Position numbers and translations under genes: made by a program. The notes beneath the pieces are model-generated. The model saw nothing but the letters and a program-made list of their open reading frames with translations. It searched no databases and was not told where the DNA came from. This document shows positions 32,124 through 43,577 of a DNA stretch of 64,000 nucleotides, piece by piece. The DNA comes from Prochlorococcus sp. AG-670-N10 (GTDB lineage: Bacteria; Cyanobacteriota; Cyanobacteriia; PCC-6307; Cyanobiaceae), in NCBI GenBank assembly GCA_003209065.1, contig QCSX01000001.1:61736-125735 (forward strand). Direction: 5' to 3'. Numbering within the stretch: the first letter of the stretch is position 1; each line of letters begins with the position of its first letter.

Positions 32124-33605
32124 TTATTTAGCAGATGCAAAGTCTGGATAAGATTCCATACCATGCTCTGAAATATCTAAACCTTGAGTCTCTTCTTCTT
32201 CAGATACACGAATTCCTCCGAATAATCCTCCGATGATAGACCAAGCGATCCAGCAAGTAACAAGTGTCCAGATAGCATAAGCTGCTGCACCAAGAGCTTG
32301 AACAAGAAGTAGATTAATACCACCACCATTGAACAATCCCATACCTGCTCCATCTCCTTGAACTGCAGTTCCCCAAAGACCAATAACGAGGGTACCCCAT
32401 ACACCACAAACTCCGTGAACAGAGAATGCACCAACAGGATCGTCAATTTCAGCTGCATCAAGTGCTGCAACGGAGAATACAACGATAATACCGCCAACTA
32501 GTCCAGCGAACCAAGCTCCCGCAAGAGTCATATCACCACAACCTGCAGTAATACTTACCAAACCAGCAAGAATACCGTTAATGATCATAGTAAGATCTGG
32601 CTTTCCGGAAGTTAAAGTAGAAACAATAGTTGCTCCAATAGCACCAGCTGCAGCTGCAAGAGTAGTCGTTACAGCAACATATGGAACCCATTGATCCATA
32701 GCAAGTTGAGAACCAGGATTAAATCCGTACCAACCTATCCATAGAATTAAAGCACCTAAAGTAGCAATAGCCATATTGTGACCAGGCATAGCCTGTGGCT
32801 TTCCATCGGAGTATTTACCGATTCTTGGTCCTAGAAGCATAGCCCCCACTAAACCTGCCCATGCTCCAACTGAGTGAACAATTGAAGAACCTGCAAAGTC
32901 AACGAAACCAAGAGAATCGAGCCAACCACCATTCCATTTCCAGCTACCAGCAATTGGATAAATAAATGCTGTTAATACAATCGCAAAAACAACAAATTCA
33001 CCAAATTTAACTCTTTCAGCAACAAGACCAGAAACGATAGTTGCTGCAGTACCTGCAAAAGCAGACTGGAATAAGAAATCAACTGTTGGAACTAATCCAG
33101 CATCAGTAACCATATCGGCTGTTACTGTGGGATCAAAAAATAAGCCTCCAAAATATAGCCATCCGTCAGCAACACTTCCTCCGTACATTAATGAGTAGCC
33201 AATAAACCAATAAGAGGTTACAGCTAAAGCAAATACGAAAAGGTTTTTAGCAAGAATGTTGACGGCGTTTTTAGACCGACACATACCCGCTTCAACCATA
33301 GCGAAACCGGCGTTCATGAAGATCACTAAAATAGTAGCGATCAAAAGCCATAAATTATTAGCTAGAAAAGCTGCATTCAACTCAGGTAAATCAGCTGCGT
33401 GAGCTGAAAGATTAAAAATACCTAAACCAAACAAAGCTAGAGGAACAGTTGCAAGCCACAACATTGAGCGGTTTGAACTGAACCCACGAATACTCCTCAA
33501 AAGGAGCATAGGTCCATTAACAAGACTTGCATCTTGTAGCTTGGACCTAGAGCGCCTTTGAGGCGTTTGCAAAGCAGTGGTCATAAATAAAAAATTAGTC
33601 TGCAA
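32124..33605 (-). CDS. amt1: Ammonium transporter
   Basis: AMT signature regions: VEAGMCRSKNAVNIL, FAGSSIVHSVGAWAGLVGAMLLGPRIGKY, GVCGVWGTL. True start is probably MTTAL near 33584. Confidence 0.97.
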   Translation of the reverse strand: MQTNFLFMTTALQTPQRRSRSKLQDASLVNGPMLLLRSIRGFSSNRSMLWLATVPLALFGLGIFNLSAHAADLPELNAAFLANNLWLLIATILVIFMNAGFAMVEAGMCRSKNAVNILAKNLFVFALAVTSYWFIGYSLMYGGSVADGWLYFGGLFFDPTVTADMVTDAGLVPTVDFLFQSAFAGTAATIVSGLVAERVKFGEFVVFAIVLTAFIYPIAGSWKWNGGWLDSLGFVDFAGSSIVHSVGAWAGLVGAMLLGPRIGKYSDGKPQAMPGHNMAIATLGALILWIGWYGFNPGSQLAMDQWVPYVAVTTTLAAAAGAIGATIVSTLTSGKPDLTMIINGILAGLVSITAGCGDMTLAGAWFAGLVGGIIVVFSVAALDAAEIDDPVGAFSVHGVCGVWGTLVIGLWGTAVQGDGAGMGLFNGGGINLLLVQALGAAAYAIWTLVTCWIAWSIIGGLFGGIRVSEEEETQGLDISEHGMESYPDFASAK

Positions 33606-33667
33606 AAAAACAGGAGATCCTGTTTCCTTTCATATATAATTTTGCTCAGAAAACTTATGTATGTCTA

Positions 33668-33681
33668 GTAGTCGTTTATAC
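33668..33681. promoter_or_regulatory. Putative NtcA-binding site GTAN8TAC upstream of amt1
   Basis: GTA-GTCGTTTA-TAC, a perfect match to the consensus, in the amt1/sfsA intergenic gap. Confidence 0.65.
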
Positions 33682-33758
33682 CAATTTAATTGTTGCATAC
33701 CAAAAAATCTTTGTTAAAGTGAGGTATTTTTTCTAAATCAAATTAAAATTCCCAAAAA

Positions 33759-34505
33759 TTAATTTAATTTTAAGGGTTTAAATCCTTTCCAAGCTACATG
33801 ATCTGAATGAAACTCAAAACAGCATGGCATTAGTAACATACCTGCACTAATTGATTCTCTAAAAAGCTTTCCATACAATGGATCTGATTCATCTCCAGGG
33901 GCAAAATAATCTATATCTTTTCTTGTAATGCAAGGAACTAAAACACTTCTACTTTCAGGAATTAAGCCTTTTAATTCTATTAAATGTTTTTGTCCTCTTT
34001 TCGTCTCCGTATCAGGGAAAAGAGCTACATTATTTTTTGTCCAAGTAGTATTTTTAACCTCAACATAAATGTTACGATTATCAGGATTTGAAGATTTTGG
34101 AGTTAAAAGAAAATCAATTCTACTTTTTTTATCTTTTCCATAAGGTACTTCAGACTTGATTTTAGCTATCTCGCCGAGTTTATCTTTGAATAGGTTTTGT
34201 TCAATAACTTTTCTAATAAGTTTATTTGCAAATAATGTATTTATACCAACCCAAACCTCATTGTTATCAATTCCTATTACTTTTACTTGTTCCCAAGTCC
34301 AAGGTAGCTTTCTTGTAGATGATGAAGAAAAGCTAATTCTTACTTTAGCTCCTTCGTTTAAAAGACCCTTCATCGGGCCTGTATTAGCACAATGGGCAGT
34401 AACTATTTCTCCATTTTCAATCTGAATATCAGCGAGAAATCTTTTATATCTTTTAATTAAAATACCTTCAATTAATGGTTCAAATTCAATTATTCGATCA
34501 TTCAT
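33759..34505 (-). CDS. sfsA: Sugar fermentation stimulation protein A homolog
   Basis: [58 protein letters not shown]. Confidence 0.95.
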   Translation of the reverse strand: MNDRIIEFEPLIEGILIKRYKRFLADIQIENGEIVTAHCANTGPMKGLLNEGAKVRISFSSSSTRKLPWTWEQVKVIGIDNNEVWVGINTLFANKLIRKVIEQNLFKDKLGEIAKIKSEVPYGKDKKSRIDFLLTPKSSNPDNRNIYVEVKNTTWTKNNVALFPDTETKRGQKHLIELKGLIPESRSVLVPCITRKDIDYFAPGDESDPLYGKLFRESISAGMLLMPCCFEFHSDHVAWKGFKPLKLN

Positions 34506-34578
34506 AAAGTGTGAACTAGATTAGAAACAAAATATAATGGAATCTAAATCTTCTTGAAAAGATTTAACTCAATATCAA

Positions 34579-36159
34579 ATGCATTCGTATTTTAAAAATA
34601 ATGTGGCTTCAATTTCGCTTGCCACATCTCTAAGTAAAGTTGCGGGTTTTATAAGACAAATATTTATCGCTGCAGCCTTTGGTATTGGATTAACATACGA
34701 CGCCTATAACTACGCCTACATAATCCCAGGTTTTTTACTAATTATTATAGGTGGAATTAATGGCCCATTACATAATGCAGTTGTAGCAGTGCTAACTCCA
34801 CTTAAGATGAGAGAGGGGGGCATCGTATTAACAAAAGTAAGTATTAAACTAACTTTGTTATTTTTTATTCTAGGAGTAGTTGTATATTTTAATTCAGGTT
34901 TTCTAATAAACTTTATAGCCCCAAATTTAAGTGATGAAGCTAAATCTATCGCAACTTATCAATTAAAAATACTAACTCCTTGTATTCCTCTTTCTGCTTT
35001 TATAGGGTTGAGTTTTGGAGCTTTAAATTCAAGAAATAAATTTTTCATATCAAGCATAAGTCCAGCTTTAACAAGTCTGACAACAATTTTATTTATTTCA
35101 GCCAGTTGGATCTTTAATCATCAAAATACAAATTCTAATTATTTGTTTTATTCAGGATTACTCGCCAAAGCGACATTAACAGGTACTTGTATACAATTTG
35201 CTGTTCAGTGCTGGGAAATCAATAAGATCGGCTTATTTAGATTTAATTCGGCTTGGCATTTATTTAAAAATGAAGAGAAAAGAATCTTCAAATTAATTGC
35301 TCCTGCAACAATTTCATCAGGTTTAGGGCAAATTAATGTTTTTGTTGATATGTTTTTTGCTTCAAGCTTTCAAGGTGCCGCATCGGGATTAGCCTACGGC
35401 AATTTTCTTATACAAGCTCCACTTGGAGTTTTATCAAACGCTTTGATCTTGCCACTACTTCCAAAGTTTTCAAAATTCAATAGTAAGCAAGAGAATAGAA
35501 ACTTAGAAAAAAGTTTAATCTCAGCAATAGAATATTGTTTTTTAACAACTATTTTTTTGACTGGTTTTTTTATCACATTTAATAATCAAATAGTACAATT
35601 TGTTTTTCAAAGAGGGGCTTTTAATTCCGAAGCCGTATTTTTAGTAAAAAATATTTTAATTGCCTATGCTGTTGGAATTCCTCTTTATCTCTACAGAGAT
35701 TTATTAGTTAGAGCTTATTATGCAATTGAAAACCCAAAGTTACCGTTTCAATTATCTTTCGCTGGAATAATACTAAATGTTTTTTTCGATTGGTTTCTAG
35801 TAGGAGCTCCAACTATTAATTATGGAAACTTATCTCCTTATAATTTTGGTGTTATAGGTATAATCCTTTCTTCAGGAATAGTTAACTTAATTATTTGTAT
35901 TTTTCTTACTACAAACTTTAATACTTATGGAATCAAAATCCCTAAAATTATTTTATTAAAAAAATTTGTTCTTATTTCATTAGCCTGCTCTATTACAAGC
36001 ACACTTTGTTATTCAATTATCAAGGATATAAATGTATTAAATTCTAACGTTTGGGAGCTATTTATATTAGTTATAGGATTGTTGGCTTTTTTGATTATTT
36101 ATTTTTCGATAACCAAGTTATTCGGGGTTAATAAATTAAATCAACTAATCAAAATATGA
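34579..36159 (+). CDS. murJ: Lipid II flippase MurJ
   Basis: MVASISLATSLSKVAGFIRQIFIAAAFG-type start, many TM segments, MviN family. Confidence 0.93.
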   Translation: MHSYFKNNVASISLATSLSKVAGFIRQIFIAAAFGIGLTYDAYNYAYIIPGFLLIIIGGINGPLHNAVVAVLTPLKMREGGIVLTKVSIKLTLLFFILGVVVYFNSGFLINFIAPNLSDEAKSIATYQLKILTPCIPLSAFIGLSFGALNSRNKFFISSISPALTSLTTILFISASWIFNHQNTNSNYLFYSGLLAKATLTGTCIQFAVQCWEINKIGLFRFNSAWHLFKNEEKRIFKLIAPATISSGLGQINVFVDMFFASSFQGAASGLAYGNFLIQAPLGVLSNALILPLLPKFSKFNSKQENRNLEKSLISAIEYCFLTTIFLTGFFITFNNQIVQFVFQRGAFNSEAVFLVKNILIAYAVGIPLYLYRDLLVRAYYAIENPKLPFQLSFAGIILNVFFDWFLVGAPTINYGNLSPYNFGVIGIILSSGIVNLIICIFLTTNFNTYGIKIPKIILLKKFVLISLACSITSTLCYSIIKDINVLNSNVWELFILVIGLLAFLIIYFSITKLFGVNKLNQLIKI

Positions 36160-36166
36160 TTAAGAA

Positions 36167-36448
36167 TCATAAATTATCAAGTATTTCCTCTAAATCACAA
36201 ATTTGTGATGCAGTTATCAACTTAGACAAAAGAATTGTTTGATTTCCATCTCCAATTTTTACATTAATAGCTTCTAAGCCTAATTTTGCAGCCTGCTGGC
36301 TACCTTTATCTAAATTGCTAATACATTCCAAAGCAAGATTTCTAGCTAAACCAGCATCTCCAAGATACAGATTCCATTTTTCTATTTTTATAAAAATTTT
36401 TTCTGAAATAATATTTTCTAGATCACTAATTTGCATCTGAGAATTCAT
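36167..36448 (-). CDS. Conserved cyanobacterial protein (DUF3181-like)
   Basis: 93 aa; IEKWNLYLGDAGLARNLALECISNLDKGSQQAAKLGLEAI. Confidence 0.6.
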   Translation of the reverse strand: MNSQMQISDLENIISEKIFIKIEKWNLYLGDAGLARNLALECISNLDKGSQQAAKLGLEAINVKIGDGNQTILLSKLITASQICDLEEILDNL

Positions 36449-36457
36449 AATTGGAAC

Positions 36458-36709
36458 CTAAGTTGATTGTTTTTTATAGTCTTTAGGTTTTTTTAAAAAT
36501 ACAAAAACTAAATGTGATGAAAGAAGAACTGCCCATGCAATTGCAAAATTATTAAAAAAAACCAACTCATGTTTAATCTCTTTGAAAAGCCAAGTTCCAC
36601 TCACAACTGCAGTAAATACCATGCAATGAATTACAAAATTTACTATTCTAGAGAAATGTTTGTAAGTGGGATCTTCTGAATCACCATTTCCATACCACTT
36701 AATCGGCAT
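36458..36709 (-). CDS. Small conserved two-TM membrane protein
   Basis: 83 aa ORF with two hydrophobic segments, flush with the preceding gene. Confidence 0.65.
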   Translation of the reverse strand: MPIKWYGNGDSEDPTYKHFSRIVNFVIHCMVFTAVVSGTWLFKEIKHELVFFNNFAIAWAVLLSSHLVFVFLKKPKDYKKQST

Positions 36710-36799
36710 AATTATAAAGAAGTAAATTGTTAATAATATACAGTTTAACTGAAATCTAATTGACTAAGAGACCCAAAACCAGAGATATTACATAAATAT

Positions 36800-36873
36800 G
36801 CGCCTGTAGCTCAGTGGATTAGAGCACCTGACTACGGATCAGGGTGTCGGGAGTTCGAATCTCTCCAGGCGCG
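36800..36873 (+). tRNA. tRNA-Arg (ACG anticodon)
   Basis: GCGCCTG/CAGGCGC acceptor, D arm AGCTCAGTGGATTAGAGC, anticodon arm CCTGA-CTACGGA-TCAGG, T arm with GTTCGAATC. Confidence 0.97.
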
Positions 36874-36948
36874 TAAAAATATGAAATAATTTTTTTACAT
36901 TTTCTTTTAAAATATCGTTTATATTTAATCTAAAGTTTCCCTTGTTTA

Positions 36949-38220
36949 ATGAATATTCTTAAAAATCTTAAAGAAAGTGATCCAATCATATCTAAATTGA
37001 TTAATTTCGAAAAAAATAGACAAGAAACTCATCTTGAACTAATCGCTAGTGAAAACTTTGCGTCAATGGCAGTGATGGAGGCTCAAGGTTCTGTTCTTAC
37101 AAATAAATATGCAGAAGGTCTTCCACAAAAAAGATATTATGGTGGATGCGAATTTGTTGATGAAATTGAAGAGTTAGCTATCGAGAGAGCTAAACAACTT
37201 TTTGATGCAGATTGGGCAAATGTTCAGCCTCATAGCGGAGCACAAGCAAATGCGGCGGTTTTTTTAAGTTTACTTAATCCAGGTGACACGATTCTGGGAA
37301 TGGATTTATCGCATGGGGGGCATTTAACCCATGGATCTCCAGTCAATATGAGTGGGAAATGGTTCAATGCTGTGCACTATGGAGTTGATAAAGAAACTAA
37401 TAGATTAAATTTCAACGCTATAAGAGATATTGCTTTAGCTACAAAACCAAAATTAATTATTTGTGGATATTCTGCTTATCCAAGAACTATTGATTTTGAG
37501 TCATTCAGAAAAATTGCTGACGAAGTTGGCGCTTTTCTAATGGCTGATATCGCTCACATAGCTGGGCTAGTAGCAAGTAAACTGCACCCTAATCCAATAC
37601 CATATTGCGATGTTGTAACTACTACAACTCACAAGACATTGAGGGGGCCAAGGGGAGGGTTGATTTTATGCAAAGATAAAGAATTTGGTAAGAAATTTGA
37701 TAAATCTGTATTCCCCGGAACTCAAGGCGGGCCCTTAGAGCATATTATCGCAGCTAAAGCTGTTGCCTTTGAAGAGGCTTTACAGTCCAACTTTATTATT
37801 TACTCAAAACAAGTTATCAATAATGCAAAAGTTCTTTCCTCGACATTAATAAAAAGAGGAATAAATATCGTCAGTGGAGGTACCGATAATCATATTGTTT
37901 TACTTGACTTAAGAAGTATTAATATGACAGGTAAAGTAGCTGACTTACTTGTAAGTGAAGTAAATATAACCGCGAATAAAAACACAGTCCCCTTCGATCC
38001 TGAATCGCCCTTTGTCACAAGTGGTTTGAGATTAGGAACTGCAGCATTAACCACGAGAGGTTTTGATGATCAAGCATTTATTGAAGTTGGAGAAATTATC
38101 GCCGACAGATTACTCAATCCGGAGGATTTGTTGATAGAAAAGAAATGCAAGGAAAGAGTATTAAACTTATGTAATTGTTTTCCTCTTTATGAAGGTAAAC
38201 TTGAACCATCGATCAAATGA
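36949..38220 (+). CDS. glyA: Serine hydroxymethyltransferase
   Basis: [44 protein letters not shown]. Confidence 0.98.
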   Translation: MNILKNLKESDPIISKLINFEKNRQETHLELIASENFASMAVMEAQGSVLTNKYAEGLPQKRYYGGCEFVDEIEELAIERAKQLFDADWANVQPHSGAQANAAVFLSLLNPGDTILGMDLSHGGHLTHGSPVNMSGKWFNAVHYGVDKETNRLNFNAIRDIALATKPKLIICGYSAYPRTIDFESFRKIADEVGAFLMADIAHIAGLVASKLHPNPIPYCDVVTTTTHKTLRGPRGGLILCKDKEFGKKFDKSVFPGTQGGPLEHIIAAKAVAFEEALQSNFIIYSKQVINNAKVLSSTLIKRGINIVSGGTDNHIVLLDLRSINMTGKVADLLVSEVNITANKNTVPFDPESPFVTSGLRLGTAALTTRGFDDQAFIEVGEIIADRLLNPEDLLIEKKCKERVLNLCNCFPLYEGKLEPSIK

Positions 38221-39490
38221 TCCTGACATTAAAGGGGTTGAAATCCTTTCTATAGGTACCGAATTACTTCTAGGTAACATAGTAAATACTAATGCTCAGT
38301 GGATTTCTGAAGAATTATCGTCATTGGGACTTAATCATTTTAGGCAGTCAACTATTGGAGATAATTCCTACAGAATTAGTAAGTTAATTAAAGAAATATC
38401 TTTAAGAAGTAATCTTTTAATTACTACTGGAGGTCTAGGCCCTACACCAGATGACCTCACTACTGAGGCAATCGCAAAATCTTTTAATGCCCCACTTTCT
38501 GAAAGAAAATATTTATGGGACGAAATAAAAAAGAAGCTTTCACTTTCAAGCTCGTTTCTCGAAAATTCTAGTTTAAAAAAACAATGTTTTTTCCCAAAAG
38601 ATGCTCAAATAATTAATAATCCTAGAGGTACTGCTCCTGGAATGATATGGGAACCAAAAAAAGGATTTACTATTTTAACTTTTCCAGGCGTACCAAGTGA
38701 AATGAAAGCCATGTGGAAAGAAACAGCAGCTGATTATATTCTAAAGAATTTTTCAGATGGTTATATATTTTTCTCAAATACTCTTAAATTTTCTGGAATA
38801 GGAGAGTCTACAATTTCAGAAAAAATAGATAATCTTTTGAAACTTAAAAACCCTACTGTTGCGCCATACGCAAATATAGGAGAGGTTAAGCTTAGAATAA
38901 CAGCAAGAGCTAAAAATGAATTTGAAGCAAAAAATTTGATTAAACCAGTAAAAGATGAATTGCAAAAAGAGTTTTCGAAGTTTATTTTTGGTGAAGATGA
39001 TGATAATTTATCAAGCGTATTAATTAGGGAATTACTCAAAAGAAAAGAATCTTTTAGTTTTGCTGAATCCTGTACGGGTGGTCTTCTATCTTCCACTATT
39101 ACAAAAGTATCAGGTTCTTCTCAAGTTTTTAAAGGTAGTATTATTTCTTACAGTAATGAACTCAAACAATCACTATTAAATATTTCTGAAAATCTGATAA
39201 AAGAACATGGTGCTGTTTCTGAAGAGGTTGCTCAAAATATGGCTATAAATGCAAAAGAAAAACTAAATTCAGATTGGTCAATCGCAATTAGTGGCATTGC
39301 AGGTCCCAGTGGAGGTAGTAAAGACAAACCGGTTGGACTGGTCTATATCTCAATTGCAGGACCAAATGATCACATAACTAATATCAAAAAAATATTTAGC
39401 TCAACCAGAAATAGAGTTGAAATTCAGAGACTAAGTGTAAATGTGTGTTTAAACAGTCTTAGATTAATCTTATTATCTGATAGTAAATAA
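38189..39490 (+). CDS. cinA: CinA-like competence/nicotinamide-nucleotide amidase family protein
   Basis: [52 protein letters not shown]. Overlaps the glyA 3' end by 32 nt. Confidence 0.95.
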   Translation: MKVNLNHRSNDPDIKGVEILSIGTELLLGNIVNTNAQWISEELSSLGLNHFRQSTIGDNSYRISKLIKEISLRSNLLITTGGLGPTPDDLTTEAIAKSFNAPLSERKYLWDEIKKKLSLSSSFLENSSLKKQCFFPKDAQIINNPRGTAPGMIWEPKKGFTILTFPGVPSEMKAMWKETAADYILKNFSDGYIFFSNTLKFSGIGESTISEKIDNLLKLKNPTVAPYANIGEVKLRITARAKNEFEAKNLIKPVKDELQKEFSKFIFGEDDDNLSSVLIRELLKRKESFSFAESCTGGLLSSTITKVSGSSQVFKGSIISYSNELKQSLLNISENLIKEHGAVSEEVAQNMAINAKEKLNSDWSIAISGIAGPSGGSKDKPVGLVYISIAGPNDHITNIKKIFSSTRNRVEIQRLSVNVCLNSLRLILLSDSK

Positions 39491-39503
39491 CTATTTTTTC
39501 AAA

Positions 39504-40913
39504 TTGAGTCAAGATACCTTATTTGATAAAGTGTGGGAATTACATAAAGTTGCAAACCTTCCTGGTGGCTCGGATCAAATCTTGATTGGTCTTCACCTAA
39601 TTCATGAAGTTACTAGCCCACAAGCATTCGGAGCTTTAAAAGATAAAAATTTAAAAGTAAAGTTTCCCAATAGAACTGTCGCAACAGTTGATCATATTGT
39701 GCCAACAGATAATCAAAGCAGGCCTTTTAAAGATAATCTTGCAGAACAAATGCTTGATACTTTAGAGAAGAATTGTTTCGAACACAAAATTAAATTTTTC
39801 AATATTGGTAGTGGTAAGCAAGGTATTGTACATGTAGTAGCTCCAGAACTTGGCCTGACACAGCCAGGCATGACAATAGCATGCGGAGATTCTCATACAT
39901 CAACACATGGAGCCTTTGGATCAATTGCTTTTGGCATTGGAACTAGTCAAGTAAGAGATGTGCTTGCTAGTCAAACTATTGCTATGAATAAACTCAAAGT
40001 TAGGCAAATTTGGTGTGAGAATAAATTATCCAATGGCATTTATGCTAAAGATTTAGTACTACATATAATTAACCATCTTGGAGTAAAAGCTGGAGTAGGT
40101 TATGCATACGAATTTGCAGGTCCTGCTATAAGTGCTTTATCAATGGAAGAGAGGATGACTATATGCAATATGTCTATTGAAGGAGGAGCAAGATGCGGTT
40201 ACATAAATCCTGACGAGAAAACCTTTAGTTATATTAAGGGTAAATTATGCTCGCCTCGAAATGAAAATTGGGATAAGGCTATCAAATGGTGGGAATCATT
40301 ACAAAGTGATGAAAATTCTATTTATGATGATGTTTTTAAGATAGATGCTTCCAAAGTAGAACCTACTGTTACATGGGGAATTACTCCAGGTCAAAGTATA
40401 GGTATTAACCAAAAAATCCCTTCATTAAAAGAAATAGATCCAAATGATCAGTTTATTGCAGGAGAGGCTTATGAATATATGGGCTTCAAACCTGGACAAC
40501 CAATAAAAGATACACCTATAGATGTCTGTTTTATTGGTAGTTGTACGAATGGGAGAATCAGTGACCTAAGAGTTGCCGCGCAAGTATTAGGAAATTATAA
40601 AATAGCAAAAAATATAAAAGCGTTTGTGGTCCCAGGATCAGAGAGGGTTGCAAAAGAAGCAAAAAAGGAAGGTCTTGATAAGATATTTTTAGATGCAGGT
40701 TTTCAGTGGAGAGAGCCAGGATGTTCAATGTGTTTAGCAATGAATTCTGACAAATTAATAGGTAATCAAGTAAGTGCTAGTTCTAGTAATAGAAATTTCA
40801 AAGGGAGACAAGGATCTCCAAGCGGTAGAACACTCTTAATGAGCCCTGCGATGGTAGCGGCGGCGGCTATAAATGGAAAAGTAAGTGATGTTAGAGATTT
40901 TCTTAACAAATGA
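39504..40913 (+). CDS. leuC: 3-isopropylmalate dehydratase large subunit
   Basis: [35 protein letters not shown]. Confidence 0.98.
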   Translation: MSQDTLFDKVWELHKVANLPGGSDQILIGLHLIHEVTSPQAFGALKDKNLKVKFPNRTVATVDHIVPTDNQSRPFKDNLAEQMLDTLEKNCFEHKIKFFNIGSGKQGIVHVVAPELGLTQPGMTIACGDSHTSTHGAFGSIAFGIGTSQVRDVLASQTIAMNKLKVRQIWCENKLSNGIYAKDLVLHIINHLGVKAGVGYAYEFAGPAISALSMEERMTICNMSIEGGARCGYINPDEKTFSYIKGKLCSPRNENWDKAIKWWESLQSDENSIYDDVFKIDASKVEPTVTWGITPGQSIGINQKIPSLKEIDPNDQFIAGEAYEYMGFKPGQPIKDTPIDVCFIGSCTNGRISDLRVAAQVLGNYKIAKNIKAFVVPGSERVAKEAKKEGLDKIFLDAGFQWREPGCSMCLAMNSDKLIGNQVSASSSNRNFKGRQGSPSGRTLLMSPAMVAAAAINGKVSDVRDFLNK

Positions 40914-41530
40914 ACGACAGATTCAATTCTCCTGTAGGACGTTTTTCTCAAATAAATGGTAAATGTATCTCTTTAGTTGGAGATGATGTTGATACTGATA
41001 GAATAATTCCCGCTCGTTTTTTAAAATGTATTGATTTCGATTCTTTGGGGAAATCTGTTTTTGATGACGATCGCAAAGCACTTAAAGGGAAACATCCCTT
41101 TGATTTAAAGACTAATAAAGGAGCCTCGATACTTATTGTAAATAGCAATTTTGGATGTGGTTCAAGCAGAGAACATGCTCCCCAAGCATTAATGAGATGG
41201 GGAATTAAAGCAATTATTGGCGAAAGTTTTGCAGATATATTTTATAGTAACTGTATTGCCATTGGCATTCCATGTTTTACTCTTTCAAAGCAATCAATAA
41301 AAATTATTCAAAGATATTTAGATAATAAAGATTTATTTTTTGAGATTGATCTAACAAAATCGTCTGCATCATCTACAGATTTAAAGTTTAATCTTGGAAT
41401 AAAAGAAACTTCACGAAAAATGTTTTTATCTGGCGAATGGGATACCACATCCAAATTAATTGAAAACAATAATTTGATTGAAAAGAAATTAAATGATTTA
41501 CCTTATATAAAATTTAATTCTAATTTCTAA
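40910..41530 (+). CDS. leuD: 3-isopropylmalate dehydratase small subunit
   Basis: [30 protein letters not shown]. Confidence 0.97.
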   Translation: MNDRFNSPVGRFSQINGKCISLVGDDVDTDRIIPARFLKCIDFDSLGKSVFDDDRKALKGKHPFDLKTNKGASILIVNSNFGCGSSREHAPQALMRWGIKAIIGESFADIFYSNCIAIGIPCFTLSKQSIKIIQRYLDNKDLFFEIDLTKSSASSTDLKFNLGIKETSRKMFLSGEWDTTSKLIENNNLIEKKLNDLPYIKFNSNF

Positions 41531-41541
41531 TTTCTAATTTC
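41521..41541. repeat. 7-bp tandem repeat (TAATTTC)x3 spanning the leuD stop codon
   Basis: taatttctaatttctaatttc, preceded by a related aatttaattc. Confidence 0.85.
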
Positions 41542-43553
41542 TATTTGAAGCCAAATAAAGTAAAAGCAATACCCCCTGCTTCATTATGAGGTTGATAAAA
41601 GATTCCAAATTCATAAGATCTCTTTTTCCAATTTAAAGAGATTTTAGAATTTATGAAATCTATATAATCTTTTGCTCTAGATACTTTTAGAGTTGCAGAA
41701 TTTTTCAGAATAAGCGGTCCAAATAACTGTTGGTCAAAAGCAATCCCTAAAGTGAACTTATCAGAAACCTGATCAAACTTAAACAAACTATCACCACTTT
41801 TTATTTTATAAAAAGGAAATATACTAATCTTGGTATAGTCAAAAGATTTTTTTTTGAAATCACCAAAAATAAATTCTGGACCGGCTCCTATACCCAAGTA
41901 CTGTTGATTATTTCCACCATCGTAATAAGAATATAATAATTCCAATTTTCTATTAAGGCTAAGTCCCTTTTTGATTGGCTCAGGAACATAATTATACGAA
42001 CTATCAACAAATAAATTTGGAGGTTCATCAATTTTTATTGGAATTTTTTGATCTAGGGAATAAAAGAAATTACCTTTTATGGATTTAACCAGATTTTTAC
42101 TATTTAATGCTTCTCCTTTTAAATTTGCCAACCCTAAAGATATAACCTCAGTATTACTAATTCCATTAGATACCCAAGAATTTTGTTTTTGTAATTTAGA
42201 ACCATATCCTGCATAAATTTCAGATTCACCTATGGAACCATTCCAAACCCTATCCCTATAAATGCCGTAGAAACTTTTATTCCATTTTGAATTTAAAAAG
42301 GCAATATCTTTACTTAAATTAGTTTTTAATCTTGAGGCATCTGAAATTTTCTCAGGATCAAAGGAATTATTTTGCTGATCTATTTCTAAATTCCATTTAT
42401 TAATTTGCCCTCTGATTTGAGAATTGAAAGCAAAATAATCTTTCAACGTTACATTTCTTTTAACCTTATCTCCAGTTATGGAATCTCCCTTATTTACAAA
42501 ACTTTTTGTATAGCCTTTAAGTGATCGTTGAATTAAAAATTGTGGTTCTAAATCAAGAGTAAAATTATCAAATATATTTATTGAATTAAGTTTATTACCA
42601 ATATAAAGTCCATCTTTATCAATATTGTCATATCCAACGTTCCAAATATTTTCATAACTAATTTCTTTAGTTAATGTTCTATTTCCAAACCAAAAGGGGA
42701 TATGGATTTTTTCATCTAAAATCAAAAAGTTTACAGAAGATTTAAATCTCAATTCTTCTTGCCTTGCAGTAGCTTCAAGGGAATTGACCTCGATCTTAAC
42801 TTGCTTTAATTCAAGCAAATCATTAGTTAATATTGTTTTAACACTTGTCCATTTATTACCATCAACTTGGATCTTATCTGTATAAAATATCCAATTCTCA
42901 AGACTATCTGGCGAATACCTAACTTTATTTTTTTTGATCTCTTTTAAAATTTCATTTTTTTTAATATCTGAATTTTCAAAATTATTAAATAAATCATCGA
43001 TAAGATTATCTGTCTTAATTAATCCTTTCACATCTAACAAATACCCTTTTTTATTTTTGAAATCATATTTTAAGCTAACCATTTTGAATAATTGTTTACC
43101 AATATTCAAAGAAATATTTCCTTTAGCAAGGATAGTCTGATTTGTTTTATCATAGACAAGACTATCTGCCTTAAGAATATTTCCTTTATAAGTTACAAGG
43201 ACATTACCCTCTGCATTTAAAATATTATTTTCTTCAGATTGAATTTCGGATTGGATCTCTAATTCTTTTCTACTGTTACTGAAAATTGCTAAAAGTAATG
43301 GAGAATTTTTAGTGATATTTTCTATATTCTTAATATTAGAATTGCCTAAAATATTATCTACATTTTTATTAATTAACTTTTGAGATTGATCATTTATATT
43401 TTTGTGAAAAAATTTCTTGGTTAGAATAATATCATTAGTCTTTATATTTTTCTTATCCTCAACATTTAAAAGTTCAATTGTTTCCCCAGTAAGGGATAAA
43501 TTTATTAACGAAGAAAAAATAGATATAAACTTTATAAGATTTTTTAAATACAA
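41541..43553 (-). CDS. DUF3769 / OstA-LptD-like outer membrane assembly protein
   Basis: 670 aa with signal-like N-terminus, OstA-like ILNAEGNVLVTYKGNILKADSLVYDKTNQTILAKGNI, beta-rich C-terminus. Confidence 0.75.
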   Translation of the reverse strand: MYLKNLIKFISIFSSLINLSLTGETIELLNVEDKKNIKTNDIILTKKFFHKNINDQSQKLINKNVDNILGNSNIKNIENITKNSPLLLAIFSNSRKELEIQSEIQSEENNILNAEGNVLVTYKGNILKADSLVYDKTNQTILAKGNISLNIGKQLFKMVSLKYDFKNKKGYLLDVKGLIKTDNLIDDLFNNFENSDIKKNEILKEIKKNKVRYSPDSLENWIFYTDKIQVDGNKWTSVKTILTNDLLELKQVKIEVNSLEATARQEELRFKSSVNFLILDEKIHIPFWFGNRTLTKEISYENIWNVGYDNIDKDGLYIGNKLNSINIFDNFTLDLEPQFLIQRSLKGYTKSFVNKGDSITGDKVKRNVTLKDYFAFNSQIRGQINKWNLEIDQQNNSFDPEKISDASRLKTNLSKDIAFLNSKWNKSFYGIYRDRVWNGSIGESEIYAGYGSKLQKQNSWVSNGISNTEVISLGLANLKGEALNSKNLVKSIKGNFFYSLDQKIPIKIDEPPNLFVDSSYNYVPEPIKKGLSLNRKLELLYSYYDGGNNQQYLGIGAGPEFIFGDFKKKSFDYTKISIFPFYKIKSGDSLFKFDQVSDKFTLGIAFDQQLFGPLILKNSATLKVSRAKDYIDFINSKISLNWKKRSYEFGIFYQPHNEAGGIAFTLFGFK

Positions 43554-43577
43554 AATAATGAAAAGATTAAATACAAA

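Noticed and set aside
31931-32164. 77-aa ORF spanning the ispH start and amt1 end
   Set aside because: Alternate frame across the amt1 terminator hairpin; not plausible coding.
32177-32497. 106-aa ORF overlapping amt1 on the same strand
   Set aside because: Alternate-frame translation of amt1; no independent evidence.
38189-38220. glyA/cinA 32-nt overlap as evidence of a misassembly
   Set aside because: Both termini read well and the overlap can be explained by a later cinA start; no disruption of either domain.
38761-39096. 111-aa ORF antisense to cinA
   Set aside because: Shadow ORF; cinA frame is strongly supported.
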